This document shows, piece by piece, positions 17,789 to 26,173 of a stretch of 42,064 nt of DNA. Below the pieces are notes generated by a model. It saw only the letters and a list, made by a program, of their open reading frames with translations. It did not search any database and was not told the DNA's origin. A program made the position numbers and the translations under genes. Source of the stretch: Pantoea conspicua (GTDB lineage: Bacteria > Pseudomonadota > Gammaproteobacteria > Enterobacterales > Enterobacteriaceae); contig NZ_MLFN01000036.1 in NCBI RefSeq assembly GCF_002095315.1, positions 1 to 42,064 on the forward strand, in the 5' to 3' direction. Position 1 is the first letter of the stretch; each line of letters opens with the position of its first letter.

Positions 17789-18448
17789 ATGACCCGCGCT
17801 ATGATGAATACCCACAAAGCCTTCAAAGCCCTGCAGCGGGCAGGGATCGACGACCAGCAGGCGGAGGTGATGGTGGAGATCTTTACGGAGTTGCAGCAAG
17901 GGAAGCCGGGCGAGCAGAATGATAAACAACTCAGCCGGGTTGAACGCAAAGTTGATCAGGTGGATACGCGCACCGGCAACGTTGAAAAAAAAGTTGTTCA
18001 GCTGGATGAGCGCGTTGGCCAGGTTGAGAAAAAAATCGATCAGATGGATAAGCGCCTCGGTCAGATTGAACGCAAAGTCGATCAGGTCGATGAACGTCTC
18101 GGCCAGGTTGAGCGCAAAGTCGGTCAGATCGATGAGCGTCTCGGGCAGGTCGAACGTAAAGTCGATCAGCTTGATAAGCGTCTCGGGCAGGTCGAACGTA
18201 AAGTCGACCAGATCGATGAGCGTCTCGGGCACGTTGAAAGGAAGGTCGATAAGCTGGGCATCCGGCTTAATCAGCTTGAAGTCAAAGTCGATAAACTGGA
18301 TGCAGGCCTCATCAGCCTGGCCCGGACGACAGAGACGCTCAGGGATGAAATGGTGACCGTTAAAAACGACATGCGCTGGATTAAACGACTGTTTATGGTG
18401 ATGACCACCACCCTGCTGGTGGCGGCCATTAAGACCCTGTTTATCTGA
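17789..18448 (+). CDS. Coiled-coil protein with C-terminal membrane anchor (DUF1640-like)
   Basis: A 219-aa protein in three parts. Residues 9-38 (AFKALQRAGIDDQQAEVMVE) look like the head of DUF1640/CCDC90-type proteins. Residues 51-176 are nine tandem 14-residue units of the pattern VERKVDQ-hDERLGQ, two heptads each, predicting one long coiled coil. Residues 196-219 end in a membrane helix after a basic RWIKR. The head would face the cytoplasm. GAAGGAG precedes the ATG at 17789; the open frame to 17684 lacks a site. No function is known; trimeric scaffolding is the family guess. Confidence 0.75.
   Translation: MTRAMMNTHKAFKALQRAGIDDQQAEVMVEIFTELQQGKPGEQNDKQLSRVERKVDQVDTRTGNVEKKVVQLDERVGQVEKKIDQMDKRLGQIERKVDQVDERLGQVERKVGQIDERLGQVERKVDQLDKRLGQVERKVDQIDERLGHVERKVDKLGIRLNQLEVKVDKLDAGLISLARTTETLRDEMVTVKNDMRWIKRLFMVMTTTLLVAAIKTLFI
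17939..18316 (+). repeat. Nine tandem 42-bp coding repeats
   Basis: Each 42-bp unit encodes 14 residues of coiled coil. Units 4 to 7 are nearly identical at DNA level, for example the recurring CGTCTCGGGCAGGTCGAACG. The first and last units have diverged. Such arrays can gain or lose whole units by slippage without changing frame. Confidence 0.9.
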
Positions 18449-18463
18449 CTATCTGGCAACCGG

Positions 18464-19177
18464 TCAGGGCCGCTCGCGCAATGTTTCCAGCTTCTCGCGC
18501 TGCTGACCCCCGGCAGTAAAGTTGTCGCTGGCCAGCCAGCGCTGCAGGCCCTTTTTCACCTGCGGCCATTCGCCGTCAATAATCGACAACCAGCGGGTAT
18601 CGCGACTGCGGCCTTTGTAAACAACCGCCTGGCGAAAAACACCTTCGTGCCGGAAACCAAGACGTTCTGCCGCCCGGCGTGACGGCGCATTGCAGCTATC
18701 GCATTTCCACTCATAGCGACGATAACCCAGCGTCTCAAAGGCGTAATGCATCAGCAGGTAATGGGCTTCTGTTGCCATTCGGGTCCGCTTCAGCTGCGGT
18801 GAAAACGCCACATGCCCGACTTCGATTACCCCATGCTCCGGCTGAATCCGCATCAACGCCAGGCTGCCTGCCGCCTGCCCGGTCGCAAGATCGATCACCG
18901 CAAAGTGCAGTGGATCGCGACTGGCCTCCAGCTGCGCCGCGTGATCCTGCCACGCCTGCCGGTCATCAAACGGCCCGACAAACATATAGGTCCAGTCGCG
19001 GCCATCATCCGCCGCTGCGTAGGCTTCGAACAGCGCCTCACCATGACGCGCCACGCTGAAGGGTTCAAGGCGGCACACCTCGCCGCTGAAAACCTGCGGC
19101 TGGGGGAAAGGACGTGGTTGCCAGTCCGGCAATGGATGCCCGACTGGCTGACCATACTGATTAGTGTGTTGTGACAT
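18464..19177 (-). CDS. GNAT-family N-acetyltransferase (RimJ/RimL-like)
   Basis: A 237-aa acetyltransferase. The acetyl-CoA region is seen as EVGHVAFSPQLKRTRMATEA followed by the RimJ/RimL trademark YEWKCDSCNAPSRRAAERLGF, and EGVFRQAVVYKGRSRDT near the end. About 40 residues with many Pro and Gln precede the domain (PLPDWQPRPFPQPQ), as in the related yeast and bacterial RimL-like family. AGGAGG precedes the ATG at 19177 by 5 bp. Substrate is unknown. It is divergent from a MocR regulator by 100 bp. Confidence 0.88.
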   Translation of the reverse strand: MSQHTNQYGQPVGHPLPDWQPRPFPQPQVFSGEVCRLEPFSVARHGEALFEAYAAADDGRDWTYMFVGPFDDRQAWQDHAAQLEASRDPLHFAVIDLATGQAAGSLALMRIQPEHGVIEVGHVAFSPQLKRTRMATEAHYLLMHYAFETLGYRRYEWKCDSCNAPSRRAAERLGFRHEGVFRQAVVYKGRSRDTRWLSIIDGEWPQVKKGLQRWLASDNFTAGGQQREKLETLRERP

Positions 19178-19221
19178 ATCGCCTCCTGGCTTCCGTTGAT
19201 GTCTGCAGATTGCCACTATCC

Positions 19222-19241
19222 TGGTGGGTTAAAAAGTACCA
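19222..19241. promoter_or_regulatory. Candidate operator between GNAT and MocR genes
   Basis: TGGT (19222-19225) and ACCA (19238-19241) form an inverted pair 12 bp apart, inside a possible leftward promoter (TTGTGG, 18 bp, GATAGT on the minus strand). TGGT/ACCA-type half-sites are common for GntR/MocR proteins. Weak evidence. Confidence 0.3.
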
Positions 19242-19277
19242 CAATGTTTGAAAATGATAGATCCACAGGAGCAGGTG

Positions 19278-20726
19278 ATGAAACCAGAGAGCCATCCGTT
19301 GTTGCTGGCACCGTTAACGCCAGCCGCTGGCACCACGCTGCAACAGCAGCTCTATCAGCGGATAAAGCAGGGCATTTTACGGGGCCAGCTGGCGGCTGGC
19401 GCACTGTTACCCGCCACCCGACAGCTGGCCGCTGAGCTACAGGTTTCACGTAATACGGTGCTTAACGTCTGGACGCAACTGCAGGCGGAAGGCTATCTGA
19501 TGAGCGATCGGCAGGGCAGCCGTGTCAGCCTGCTGGCGTTACCGACGGCCCGGCCGGATGACAACGGATTAGCCCACTGGCCGCTGGCAAAACGGCTTGC
19601 TGCCCTGCAGCTCAGCCAGCGTTTCGACACCGGCACACTGCCGCTACGTCCCGGCATCCCGGCACTGAACCATTTCCCGCTGACCGCCTGGCGTCGGGCA
19701 CTGAATCATGTACTGAACCACACGCCACCGCGCCAGCTGGGTTATGGCGATCCGCTGGGTGACCCCGAACTGCGCGCCGCGCTGGCGCAGCAGTTACGCA
19801 TCACGCGCGGCGTACGATGTGACGCCGGACAAATTGTGATTACCGAAGGGGCACAGCAGGCGCTGACGCTGTGTGTCACCCTGCTGAGCGATCCGGGCGA
19901 TTATGGCTGGGTTGAAGATCCGGGCTATCGCGGGGCCAGAACGGCGATGCAGGCTGGCGATCTGCGGCTGGTTCCGATCCCGATCGATCAGCAGGGGCTG
20001 GCGCCGCAGCCGCAACACTGGCAACAGACGCCGCCGCGCCTGATCTACACCACACCGACCCATCAGTATCCCACTGGCGCGGTGATGAGCGCAGCCCGGC
20101 GGCTGGCGCTGATTGCGGCTGCACGGCAGCAGCAGGCGTGGATTATCGAAGATGATTATGACGGCGATTTCCGGCACCACGGCGAGCCGATTACCGCTAT
20201 GCAGGGGATGACCGATAATGCGCCGGTGATCTATCTCGGATCCTTCAGCAAGACGCTGTTTCCTGCCCTGCGTATCGGTTTTATGGTGCTGCCCGCGCCG
20301 CTGGTCAGCAATCTGCGACCGGCGTTGCATCAGCTGCTGCGCGGCGGTAATCCGCTGGAGCAGCAGGCGCTGGCGCGCTTTATTCTCAGCGGCGACTACA
20401 GCCGGCATCTGAGTAAGATGCGCCGCCTCTATCGCCAGCGTCAGACGCTGCTGCGCAGCGAGCTGCAGCAGGCGGCAGGCCAGCCGATCCCCTTACTGGG
20501 CGGCGACAGCGGGATGCATCTGGTGCTGCCGCTCAATGCGGCTCAGGACGAGATAGCAATTGTCCGCCAGCTGCTTCAGGCAGGTTACGCGCCCGCAGCG
20601 CTCTCAACCTTTTATCTGACTGAACCGGCGCAGCGTGGTTTAGTGATGGGCTACGGCAACAGCAGCAGTACGCAGATCAGCGCGGCGGTGCGTCAGCTGC
20701 GCCGGCTGCTGGGCTGGCCGGGTTAG
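19278..20726 (+). CDS. MocR/PdxR-type regulator (GntR helix-turn-helix fused to aminotransferase fold)
   Basis: A 482-aa regulator. A GntR winged helix occupies residues 20-85 (YQRIKQGILRGQLAAGALLP), then a fold-type I aminotransferase domain binding pyridoxal 5'-phosphate: the cofactor region EDDYDGDF and the Schiff-base lysine K325 in GSFSKTLFPALRIGF. These proteins sense PLP or amino-acid-derived ligands and often control a divergent gene. Here that would be the acetyltransferase. AGGAG is close upstream of the ATG at 19278. Without more context, PdxR cannot be told from other MocR types. Confidence 0.9.
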   Translation: MKPESHPLLLAPLTPAAGTTLQQQLYQRIKQGILRGQLAAGALLPATRQLAAELQVSRNTVLNVWTQLQAEGYLMSDRQGSRVSLLALPTARPDDNGLAHWPLAKRLAALQLSQRFDTGTLPLRPGIPALNHFPLTAWRRALNHVLNHTPPRQLGYGDPLGDPELRAALAQQLRITRGVRCDAGQIVITEGAQQALTLCVTLLSDPGDYGWVEDPGYRGARTAMQAGDLRLVPIPIDQQGLAPQPQHWQQTPPRLIYTTPTHQYPTGAVMSAARRLALIAAARQQQAWIIEDDYDGDFRHHGEPITAMQGMTDNAPVIYLGSFSKTLFPALRIGFMVLPAPLVSNLRPALHQLLRGGNPLEQQALARFILSGDYSRHLSKMRRLYRQRQTLLRSELQQAAGQPIPLLGGDSGMHLVLPLNAAQDEIAIVRQLLQAGYAPAALSTFYLTEPAQRGLVMGYGNSSSTQISAAVRQLRRLLGWPG

Positions 20727-20733
20727 CGGCTTG

Positions 20734-21810
20734 TTACCTGCCGCTGGCCGGCGCGGCAATGGACTGGCGCACTACCAGCCGGGCATCAAAGCGCGGCATC
20801 GGACCGGCCGCTTCGCCACGTATTTCAGCAATCAACCGGCGTGCCGCTTCACGGCCCATCTCGTATACCGGTTGCGCCACCACCGTCAGCGGCGGCGTCA
20901 CGATCTCGCTCCACGGAAAGTTGTCATACATCACGAACGAGAGATCTTCAGGTATGCGCAGCCCGCGCTGTGTCACCTCACGCAGCAGCCACATCGCCAC
21001 CACGCTGTCAGAGGCCACCAGCGCGCTGGGTGGCTGCGGGCGCTGCCACAGCTCGGCCACGATGCGGGCGATTTGCGCTTCATCCAGCGCATTCACTTTC
21101 ACCAGCGACGGATCAAATTCCACGCCCGCCGCGACGAACGCCTGCATCATGCCACCGACGCGCTGGGCAACCGGCGTCAGGCCAAAATCGTCCGGCGCAC
21201 GATAGTCGTCAGCCAGCGCCATGCTGGTGACATAAGCGATATGGCGGTGGCCGTTCTGCAGTAGCCGGCGGGTGGCGTCAGCCGCCACATCGGTGAATTC
21301 ACAGCAGATCGCTTCCACATCCAGCCCGGTCACTGCGCGATCGAACAATTTCAACGCCCTCCCCTCTTCCAGCACCTGCATCAGATGGCTGTTTTGATCG
21401 CGCGCTGAACAGCTGGGAGCGACGATAATGCCATCGACCCGCTTCTCCAGCATCACCCGCACCGCATCCTGCTCCGCCTGCAGCTTTTCGTCGCTGTTGC
21501 TGAGCAGCAGGTGGTAACCGGCGGTGCGCGCCACATCCGCCATGCCGCGCAGGGCAAGGCCGAAGTGGGGATTCTCGATATCCCCGACAATCACGCCGAT
21601 GGTGTTGGAACGCCCGGTATTCATGCTGCGCGCCAGCTCATTCGGCCGGTAACCCAGCGCGGCAGCAGCACTGTTTACCCGCGCCTGCACCTCATCACTG
21701 ACCGCGCCATAGCCACCAAGCGCACGTGCCGCCTGGGCCTTGGAAACCTTTGCCGCGCGCGCCACATCTGCCACGGTAGGTGCTTTAGATCGTAATTTCT
21801 GGCTGGTCAT
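20734..21810 (-). CDS. LacI-family transcriptional regulator
   Basis: A 358-aa LacI/GalR protein. The DNA-binding head is at residues 12-60 (TVADVARAAKVSKAQAARAL with hinge YRPNELARSMNTG), followed by the sugar-binding-protein-like core (IGVIVGDIENPHFG; VDGIIVAPS). It is divergent from the ABC transporter genes, and two palindromes with a central CG in the gap are its likely operators, so it probably controls itself and the transporter. Convergent with the MocR gene, 7 bp apart. The effector is probably the transported compound. The ATG has no strong ribosome site. Confidence 0.92.
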   Translation of the reverse strand: MTSQKLRSKAPTVADVARAAKVSKAQAARALGGYGAVSDEVQARVNSAAAALGYRPNELARSMNTGRSNTIGVIVGDIENPHFGLALRGMADVARTAGYHLLLSNSDEKLQAEQDAVRVMLEKRVDGIIVAPSCSARDQNSHLMQVLEEGRALKLFDRAVTGLDVEAICCEFTDVAADATRRLLQNGHRHIAYVTSMALADDYRAPDDFGLTPVAQRVGGMMQAFVAAGVEFDPSLVKVNALDEAQIARIVAELWQRPQPPSALVASDSVVAMWLLREVTQRGLRIPEDLSFVMYDNFPWSEIVTPPLTVVAQPVYEMGREAARRLIAEIRGEAAGPMPRFDARLVVRQSIAAPASGR

Positions 21811-21887
21811 AATTATTTTGAATCACAGGTTGATGACAGGAAGATTGACGCCGAAAAAAGGCTGTGCTTAAACTCATTGTAACCCTT

Positions 21888-21901
21888 TGAGACCGGTCTC
21901 A
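21888..21901. promoter_or_regulatory. LacI-type operator 1
   Basis: TGAGACCGGTCTCA, a perfect 14-bp palindrome with central CG, as LacI-family proteins prefer. It is 78 bp upstream of the LacI start and identical in core to operator 2. Confidence 0.82.
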
Positions 21902-21932
21902 CAACGTCCGCGTCCCTAAGGTGTCCCCTGCG

Positions 21933-21948
21933 TTGAGACCGGTCTCAA
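21933..21948. promoter_or_regulatory. LacI-type operator 2
   Basis: TTGAGACCGGTCTCAA, a perfect 16-bp palindrome, centred 46 bp from operator 1 and 54 bp before the binding-protein ATG. Two identical sites suggest cooperative or looped repression of both divergent units. Confidence 0.82.
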
Positions 21949-22001
21949 ATAATTACCGGCTCAACAGTCTCTGATGTTTAAACCTGCAAAACGGATGAGC
22001 T

Positions 22002-22827
22002 ATGAAATCGCAAACCACGCCGGGCAAACGGCCCGGCACCCTGTTCGGCACTCTGCTCACACTCTGTGCACTTTCGTTCTCTACGCTGGCTGCCAGCAAT
22101 GACAATCCCTATGGCCTGATCGAACCCGGTCAGTTACGCGTCGCCAGCGTTGGCGACTCTAAACCCTATACCTTCACCGATGCCAGCGGTCAGTTCACCG
22201 GCTTTGACGTCGAATTTTTCAAAAAATGTCGCCCATCGCATGGGGATCGATAAGGTCGATTTTATTGGTCAGGACTTCTCCGCCATCATGCCGGCGGTCG
22301 CCAATGGTCAGTATGATGCGGCGGTCGCGGCGATCGGTATCACCCCGGCACGTGAAAAAACCGTCGACTTCTCCACCGGCTATCTGGCGGGCTTTCTCAC
22401 CGTGCTGACCCGCAGCGACAGCGGCGTGAAGAATGTCGCCAGCCTGACAAAGCGGCGGCTCGGGGTGGTTCAGGGCACGCTGCAGGAGAACTATGCGGTC
22501 GAACACTTCACCCAGACCGACATCGTGCGCTTCCCGGATAACAACAGCGCAGTCTCGGCACTCAACAACGGCACGCTCGACGCCATCTTCCTCGACTATG
22601 AGGCCGCCAAAAGCTACGCCGACCGCTTTAAGCTGGTCTCTGCCGCCGATATCCCCTCGTTTGACGCCCCGGCCGGTATCGCCATCGCCAAAGGCAAGCC
22701 CGCCTTCAAGACCGCACTGGATAGCGCCATTAAAGCGGCGATGCAGGACGGTACCTGGCAGCGGCTCTACCAGAAGTGGTTCCCCGGCTCGCCAATGCCC
22801 AAACAGTATCTGCCTGGCGGTCAGTAA
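22002..22827 (+). pseudogene. ABC transporter substrate-binding protein, frameshifted
   Basis: A periplasmic polar-amino-acid-type binding protein split by one extra base. The first frame (22002 to stop at 22253) gives a signal peptide (LFGTLLTLCALSFSTLAAS) and the domain start [19 protein letters not shown]. The next frame carries the rest from [17 protein letters not shown] to the end. Deleting one A from the A6 run at 22221-22226 restores [11 protein letters not shown] and a full protein of about 274 aa. Either the gene is newly broken, or the base is an error, or slippage on A6 rescues it. The intact genes behind it argue that inactivation, if real, is recent. Confidence 0.85.
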
Positions 22828-22888
22828 AGCGGCGGACGTTCGCGTCCTGAGTTAACCGGGGAATACCCCGCACTGCATGGAGACGGCG

Positions 22889-23695
22889 ATGGACTTGCTC
22901 ACCATTCTTTCCCGCACCTTCTTTGATTTTTCCTCAATGAGGGAAGTGCTGCCGCAGATGCTGACCACCGGGCTGGTGAATACGGTGATTATCTCGCTGG
23001 CGGCCACCCTGCTTGGCACGCTGTTTGGCCTGCTGCTGGCGCTGATGGGCATTTCGCCCTCGCGCTGGCTGCGCCTGCCCGCCCGGCTTTATACCGATCT
23101 GTTTCGCGGTCTGCCGTCGATTCTGACTATTCTGCTGATTGGTCAGGGTCTGGCGCGGTTCAGCTATCAGCTGTTCGGCCCGACGCCCTATCCTCTGGGG
23201 ATCTTCGCCCTCAGCCTGATCGCCAGCGCCTACATGGGCGAGATTTTTCGCGCCGGTATTCAGAGCGTCGAACGCGGCCAGATGGAAGCCTGTCGCGCAC
23301 TGGGGATGAGCTATGGCCGGGCGATGCGGCTGGTAGTGATCCCGCAGGGGATCCGCCGGGTGCTGCCCGCCATCGTCAATCAGTTCATCGCTATCATCAA
23401 AGACTCTTCGCTGGTCTACCTGCTGGGACTGATGACTCAGCAGCGCGAGCTGTTTCGCGTCGGCCAGGATGCGGCAGTGCTGACCGGCAATCTGTCGCCG
23501 CTGATGCTGGCCGGGCTGTTCTATCTGATCATCACCGTGCCGCTGACGCACATGGTCAACTACGTGGATGTGCGTTACCGCACCGGCCGCCGTCGTCTGA
23601 CCGCGCCGCAAAGTGGCTTAAAAGAGGTGGAGGAAGTCAGGCAGCCCAACGGCGCACTGGCCACTCACCCGCTGACCGGAGGCAACCATGACTAA
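22889..23695 (+). CDS. Amino-acid ABC transporter permease (HisM/GlnP type)
   Basis: A 268-aa inner-membrane subunit with about five helices. The HisM-type features are the N-terminal GLVNTVIISLAATLLGTLFG, the EAA loop EACRALGMSYGRAMRLVVIPQ that docks on the ATPase, and KDSSLVYLLGL after it. The C-terminal 30 residues are polar. GGAGA lies 5 bp before ATG 22889, preferred to ATG 22877. It overlaps the ATPase gene by 8 bp, so the two are coupled. Together with the binding protein it forms a polar amino acid importer. Confidence 0.92.
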   Translation: MDLLTILSRTFFDFSSMREVLPQMLTTGLVNTVIISLAATLLGTLFGLLLALMGISPSRWLRLPARLYTDLFRGLPSILTILLIGQGLARFSYQLFGPTPYPLGIFALSLIASAYMGEIFRAGIQSVERGQMEACRALGMSYGRAMRLVVIPQGIRRVLPAIVNQFIAIIKDSSLVYLLGLMTQQRELFRVGQDAAVLTGNLSPLMLAGLFYLIITVPLTHMVNYVDVRYRTGRRRLTAPQSGLKEVEEVRQPNGALATHPLTGGNHD

Positions 23696-24443
23696 CCCTG
23701 CTGCGACAGCCAACTGGCACGGCGCCAGCCTTGAGCTGCGCGATCTGACGCTGGCCTATGGCCCGATTGAGGTGCTGCGTAACGTCTCGCTGCGGGTCGC
23801 CCCCGGCAGCACCACCTGCATTATCGGGCCATCCGGCTCGGGCAAATCGACCCTGCTGCGCGGCATCAACCGACTGCATGAACCGAAATCGGGTGATGTG
23901 CTGCTGGCCGATCGATCGGTGCTGCGCGACAAACCTGACGCGCTCCGGCTGCGGATCGGCATGGTGTTTCAGCACTTCAATCTGTTTCCCGATCACAGCG
24001 CGCTGGAGAACGTGGCGCTGGCTCCGTGGCGGGTTAAAGGCCTGCCCAAAGCGCAGGCGATGGCAATTGCCCGTCAGCGGCTGGAAGAGGTCGGCCTGGG
24101 TCCGCGCGCCGACCATCGGCCTCGCGATCTCTCCGGCGGTCAGCAGCAGCGGGTGGCGATTGCCCGCGCGCTGGCGATGGACCCGGAGGTGATGCTGTTT
24201 GATGAGGCGACCTCGGCGCTCGATCCGGAACTGGTGAAAGGCGTGCTGACGCTGATGGCCGATCTCTGTCGGCGCGGCATGACGATGGTGGTGGTGACGC
24301 ATGAAATGGGCTTTGCACGCAAAGTGGCGGATCAGGTGGTGTTTATGGACGAAGGGGAGATTGTCGAAGCCGGACCGCCCTCTGCCCTTTTCGATGCGCC
24401 GCAGTCGCCGCGCCTGCAACGTTTTCTCTCTGAAGTGCTGTAA
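23688..24443 (+). CDS. Amino-acid ABC transporter ATP-binding protein (GlnQ/HisP type)
   Basis: A 251-aa ATPase. Walker A is GPSGSGKST (47-55), the Q-loop is MVFQHFNLF (92-100), the ABC signature is LSGGQQQR (148-155), and Walker B is VMLFDE (168-173) followed by the D-loop SALDPE. HEMGF supplies the switch histidine. All residues needed for hydrolysis are present. It powers the importer encoded by the preceding genes and ends 19 bp before the oxidoreductase gene. Confidence 0.94.
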   Translation: MTNPAATANWHGASLELRDLTLAYGPIEVLRNVSLRVAPGSTTCIIGPSGSGKSTLLRGINRLHEPKSGDVLLADRSVLRDKPDALRLRIGMVFQHFNLFPDHSALENVALAPWRVKGLPKAQAMAIARQRLEEVGLGPRADHRPRDLSGGQQQRVAIARALAMDPEVMLFDEATSALDPELVKGVLTLMADLCRRGMTMVVVTHEMGFARKVADQVVFMDEGEIVEAGPPSALFDAPQSPRLQRFLSEVL

Positions 24444-24462
24444 CTGAGTAAGGAACCTGATA

Positions 24463-25575
24463 ATGGCGGTAAAAACTGAAATGAAAGTGGTGGTGCTGGG
24501 TGGTGGCGTGCTGGGTGTCTCAACGGCGCTGGAGCTGGCAAAGCGCGGCGCGGCGGTGACGCTGGTGACTGAAGGCGCGCTCTGCTCCGGTGCCTCGGGC
24601 CGTTCGCTGTCGTGGCTCAACTCCGCGGGCGAGCGGTCGCAGCCGTATCATGCGCTGCGCATGGCGGGTATCGATCGTTATCGTACCCTGTTTGCCCGCC
24701 ACCCCACGCTCGACTGGCTGCGGTTTGACGGCGGGATCTGCTGGTCCGATAACGACGTGGCCGGCACCCAGGCGCGTCATGCCTATGAGAAAGCCCACGG
24801 CTACGATTCACAGCTGATTACGGCGGAAAACGTGGCACAGGCGGATGCCGCGGTCGATCCCGATGCGCTGCCGCCACAGGCGATATTTAATCCAGGTGAA
24901 GGTTGGGTCAGCCTGCCGCATCTGGTGGAGTATCTGGTCAATCAGTTGCGCGCGCTGGGCGGAGAAGTTATCGAACATGCCGGTAAAGCACGCGTGATCA
25001 CCGATCGGGGCCGGGCCTGCGGCATCATCAGTGACAAAGGCGAGCTACGCGCCGATGCGGTACTGGTCGCCTGCGGTCCCTGGACGCCGGAGGTGGTGGC
25101 ACCGCTGGGTGTCACTATCCCCAACGGTTCGCCGGTTTCGATGCTGGTGCTCACCGAACCCTCGCCGCATCAGCTGAAAGCGGTGCTGAACACGCCGCGC
25201 GCTGCCGTTCGCCCCAACCCCGGTAACCGTTATGCGATCGACCACGACTGGTATGAGGCGGATATCCAGCCGCTGACCGGCGGGGAATACCAGATTGACG
25301 AAGAGATCGTGGCGCAGCTGGCGCAGGAAGCGAGCCGGTTGTTACGTGGCGATCAGCCGCTCAAAGCAGAAAGCTGGAAGATCGGTCTCAAGCCGATTCC
25401 GGGCGATGGCGATCCGGTGCTGGGTGAGTTACAGCAGGTGCCGGGCTGTTACGTGGCGTTCAGCCACTCCGGTGCCACGCTGGCATTGATCGTCGGAGAA
25501 CTGCTGGCAGATGAAATCGTCAGCGGAGAAAAACATCCGATGCTGGCCAGTTTTGGCGCAGAACGTTTCCGCTAA
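24463..25575 (+). CDS. FAD-dependent oxidoreductase, D-amino-acid oxidase/DadA type
   Basis: A 370-aa flavoprotein. The N-terminal dinucleotide motif is VVLGGGVLGVSTALELAKRG, followed by the flavin contact GASGRSLSWLNS. A middle substrate lobe and the C-terminal KIGLKPIPGDGDPVLG and AFSHSGATLALIVGELLADE fit the DAO family (D-amino acid dehydrogenase, glycine/sarcosine oxidase). AAGGAA precedes the ATG. It is the last gene of the ABC operon, so it likely oxidises the imported amine or amino acid. The exact substrate cannot be read from the sequence. Confidence 0.88.
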   Translation: MAVKTEMKVVVLGGGVLGVSTALELAKRGAAVTLVTEGALCSGASGRSLSWLNSAGERSQPYHALRMAGIDRYRTLFARHPTLDWLRFDGGICWSDNDVAGTQARHAYEKAHGYDSQLITAENVAQADAAVDPDALPPQAIFNPGEGWVSLPHLVEYLVNQLRALGGEVIEHAGKARVITDRGRACGIISDKGELRADAVLVACGPWTPEVVAPLGVTIPNGSPVSMLVLTEPSPHQLKAVLNTPRAAVRPNPGNRYAIDHDWYEADIQPLTGGEYQIDEEIVAQLAQEASRLLRGDQPLKAESWKIGLKPIPGDGDPVLGELQQVPGCYVAFSHSGATLALIVGELLADEIVSGEKHPMLASFGAERFR

Positions 25576-25580
25576 AAAAA

Positions 25581-25610
25581 AGCCGGTCGCAATGACCGGC
25601 TGATTTTTTA
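25581..25610. terminator. Bidirectional intrinsic terminator
   Basis: AGCCGGTC and GACCGGCT form a perfect 8-bp stem around GCAAT. It is followed by GATTTTTT on the plus strand and by a run of eight T on the minus strand. It serves both the oxidoreductase operon and the convergent RcnB-like gene. Confidence 0.92.
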
Positions 25611-25620
25611 TCCGCTGTTT

Positions 25621-26118
25621 TTAACCGCGGAAGAAGATATCGCCCGATTTCCCCATAACAATTTTACCGGTGTCATTGGTGATCAGGATGTAATTGGCGT
25701 TGATGTAGGCCCAGTGAGTATTCTCCTGCGGCGCAGGCAGATTACGTTTTTGCCACTCAACGATGGTGTAAGTTTTATCGGTGTATTTTTCTGGCACCGT
25801 GTCGCCGACTTTGTACTCTTTGTAGTCGATGATGATGGTGCTGAGATCGTAGTTCGGTTGTCCGCCATTGGACGGCGACGGCGTGGTCGGTGTAATGCCA
25901 TCATTCGATTGTGAGCTGGACGGCACCTGCGTCTGCGCGGCACCGGCATCCGGCTGAGCGTTAGCAGCATCGGGCTGCGTTGCAGGATTGGCGGGCTGAA
26001 TCTGAGGCGGCGGCGGAACGGTATCCGTTGCTTCACCGGCGGCCTGCACAGCAGGGATCAGGCTCAGCGAGCCAACCAGTAATCCCATCGAGAAAAGTAC
26101 ACGTTGAGTCCTGCGCAT
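25621..26118 (-). CDS. Periplasmic RcnB-family protein
   Basis: A 165-aa exported protein. Residues 1-27 are a signal peptide with an AVQA-AG cleavage site. Residues 28-95 are a low-complexity linker rich in Pro, Gln, Ala and Asn. The C-terminal 70 residues match the RcnB domain: YKVGDTVPEKYTDKTYTI, then LPAPQENTHWAYINANYILI and the final TGKIVMG. E. coli RcnB affects nickel/cobalt efflux, but many family members, this one included, are not near metal genes. The ATG at 26118 gives a proper signal peptide. Confidence 0.82.
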   Translation of the reverse strand: MRRTQRVLFSMGLLVGSLSLIPAVQAAGEATDTVPPPPQIQPANPATQPDAANAQPDAGAAQTQVPSSSQSNDGITPTTPSPSNGGQPNYDLSTIIIDYKEYKVGDTVPEKYTDKTYTIVEWQKRNLPAPQENTHWAYINANYILITNDTGKIVMGKSGDIFFRG

Positions 26119-26173
26119 AATGATTTCCACGTTAAATTGATTTTAGTGACAGTAGACAGGCTAAAGACAATCT

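Noticed and set aside
17939..18316. The 42-bp repeats as a CRISPR array
   Set aside because: Units are contiguous with no unique spacers and keep an open coiled-coil frame.
17750..18356. Long antisense and out-of-frame reading frames across the coiled-coil gene
   Set aside because: They arise from the same 42-bp repeats read in other frames. The plus-strand frame from 17789 has the ribosome site, head domain and membrane anchor.
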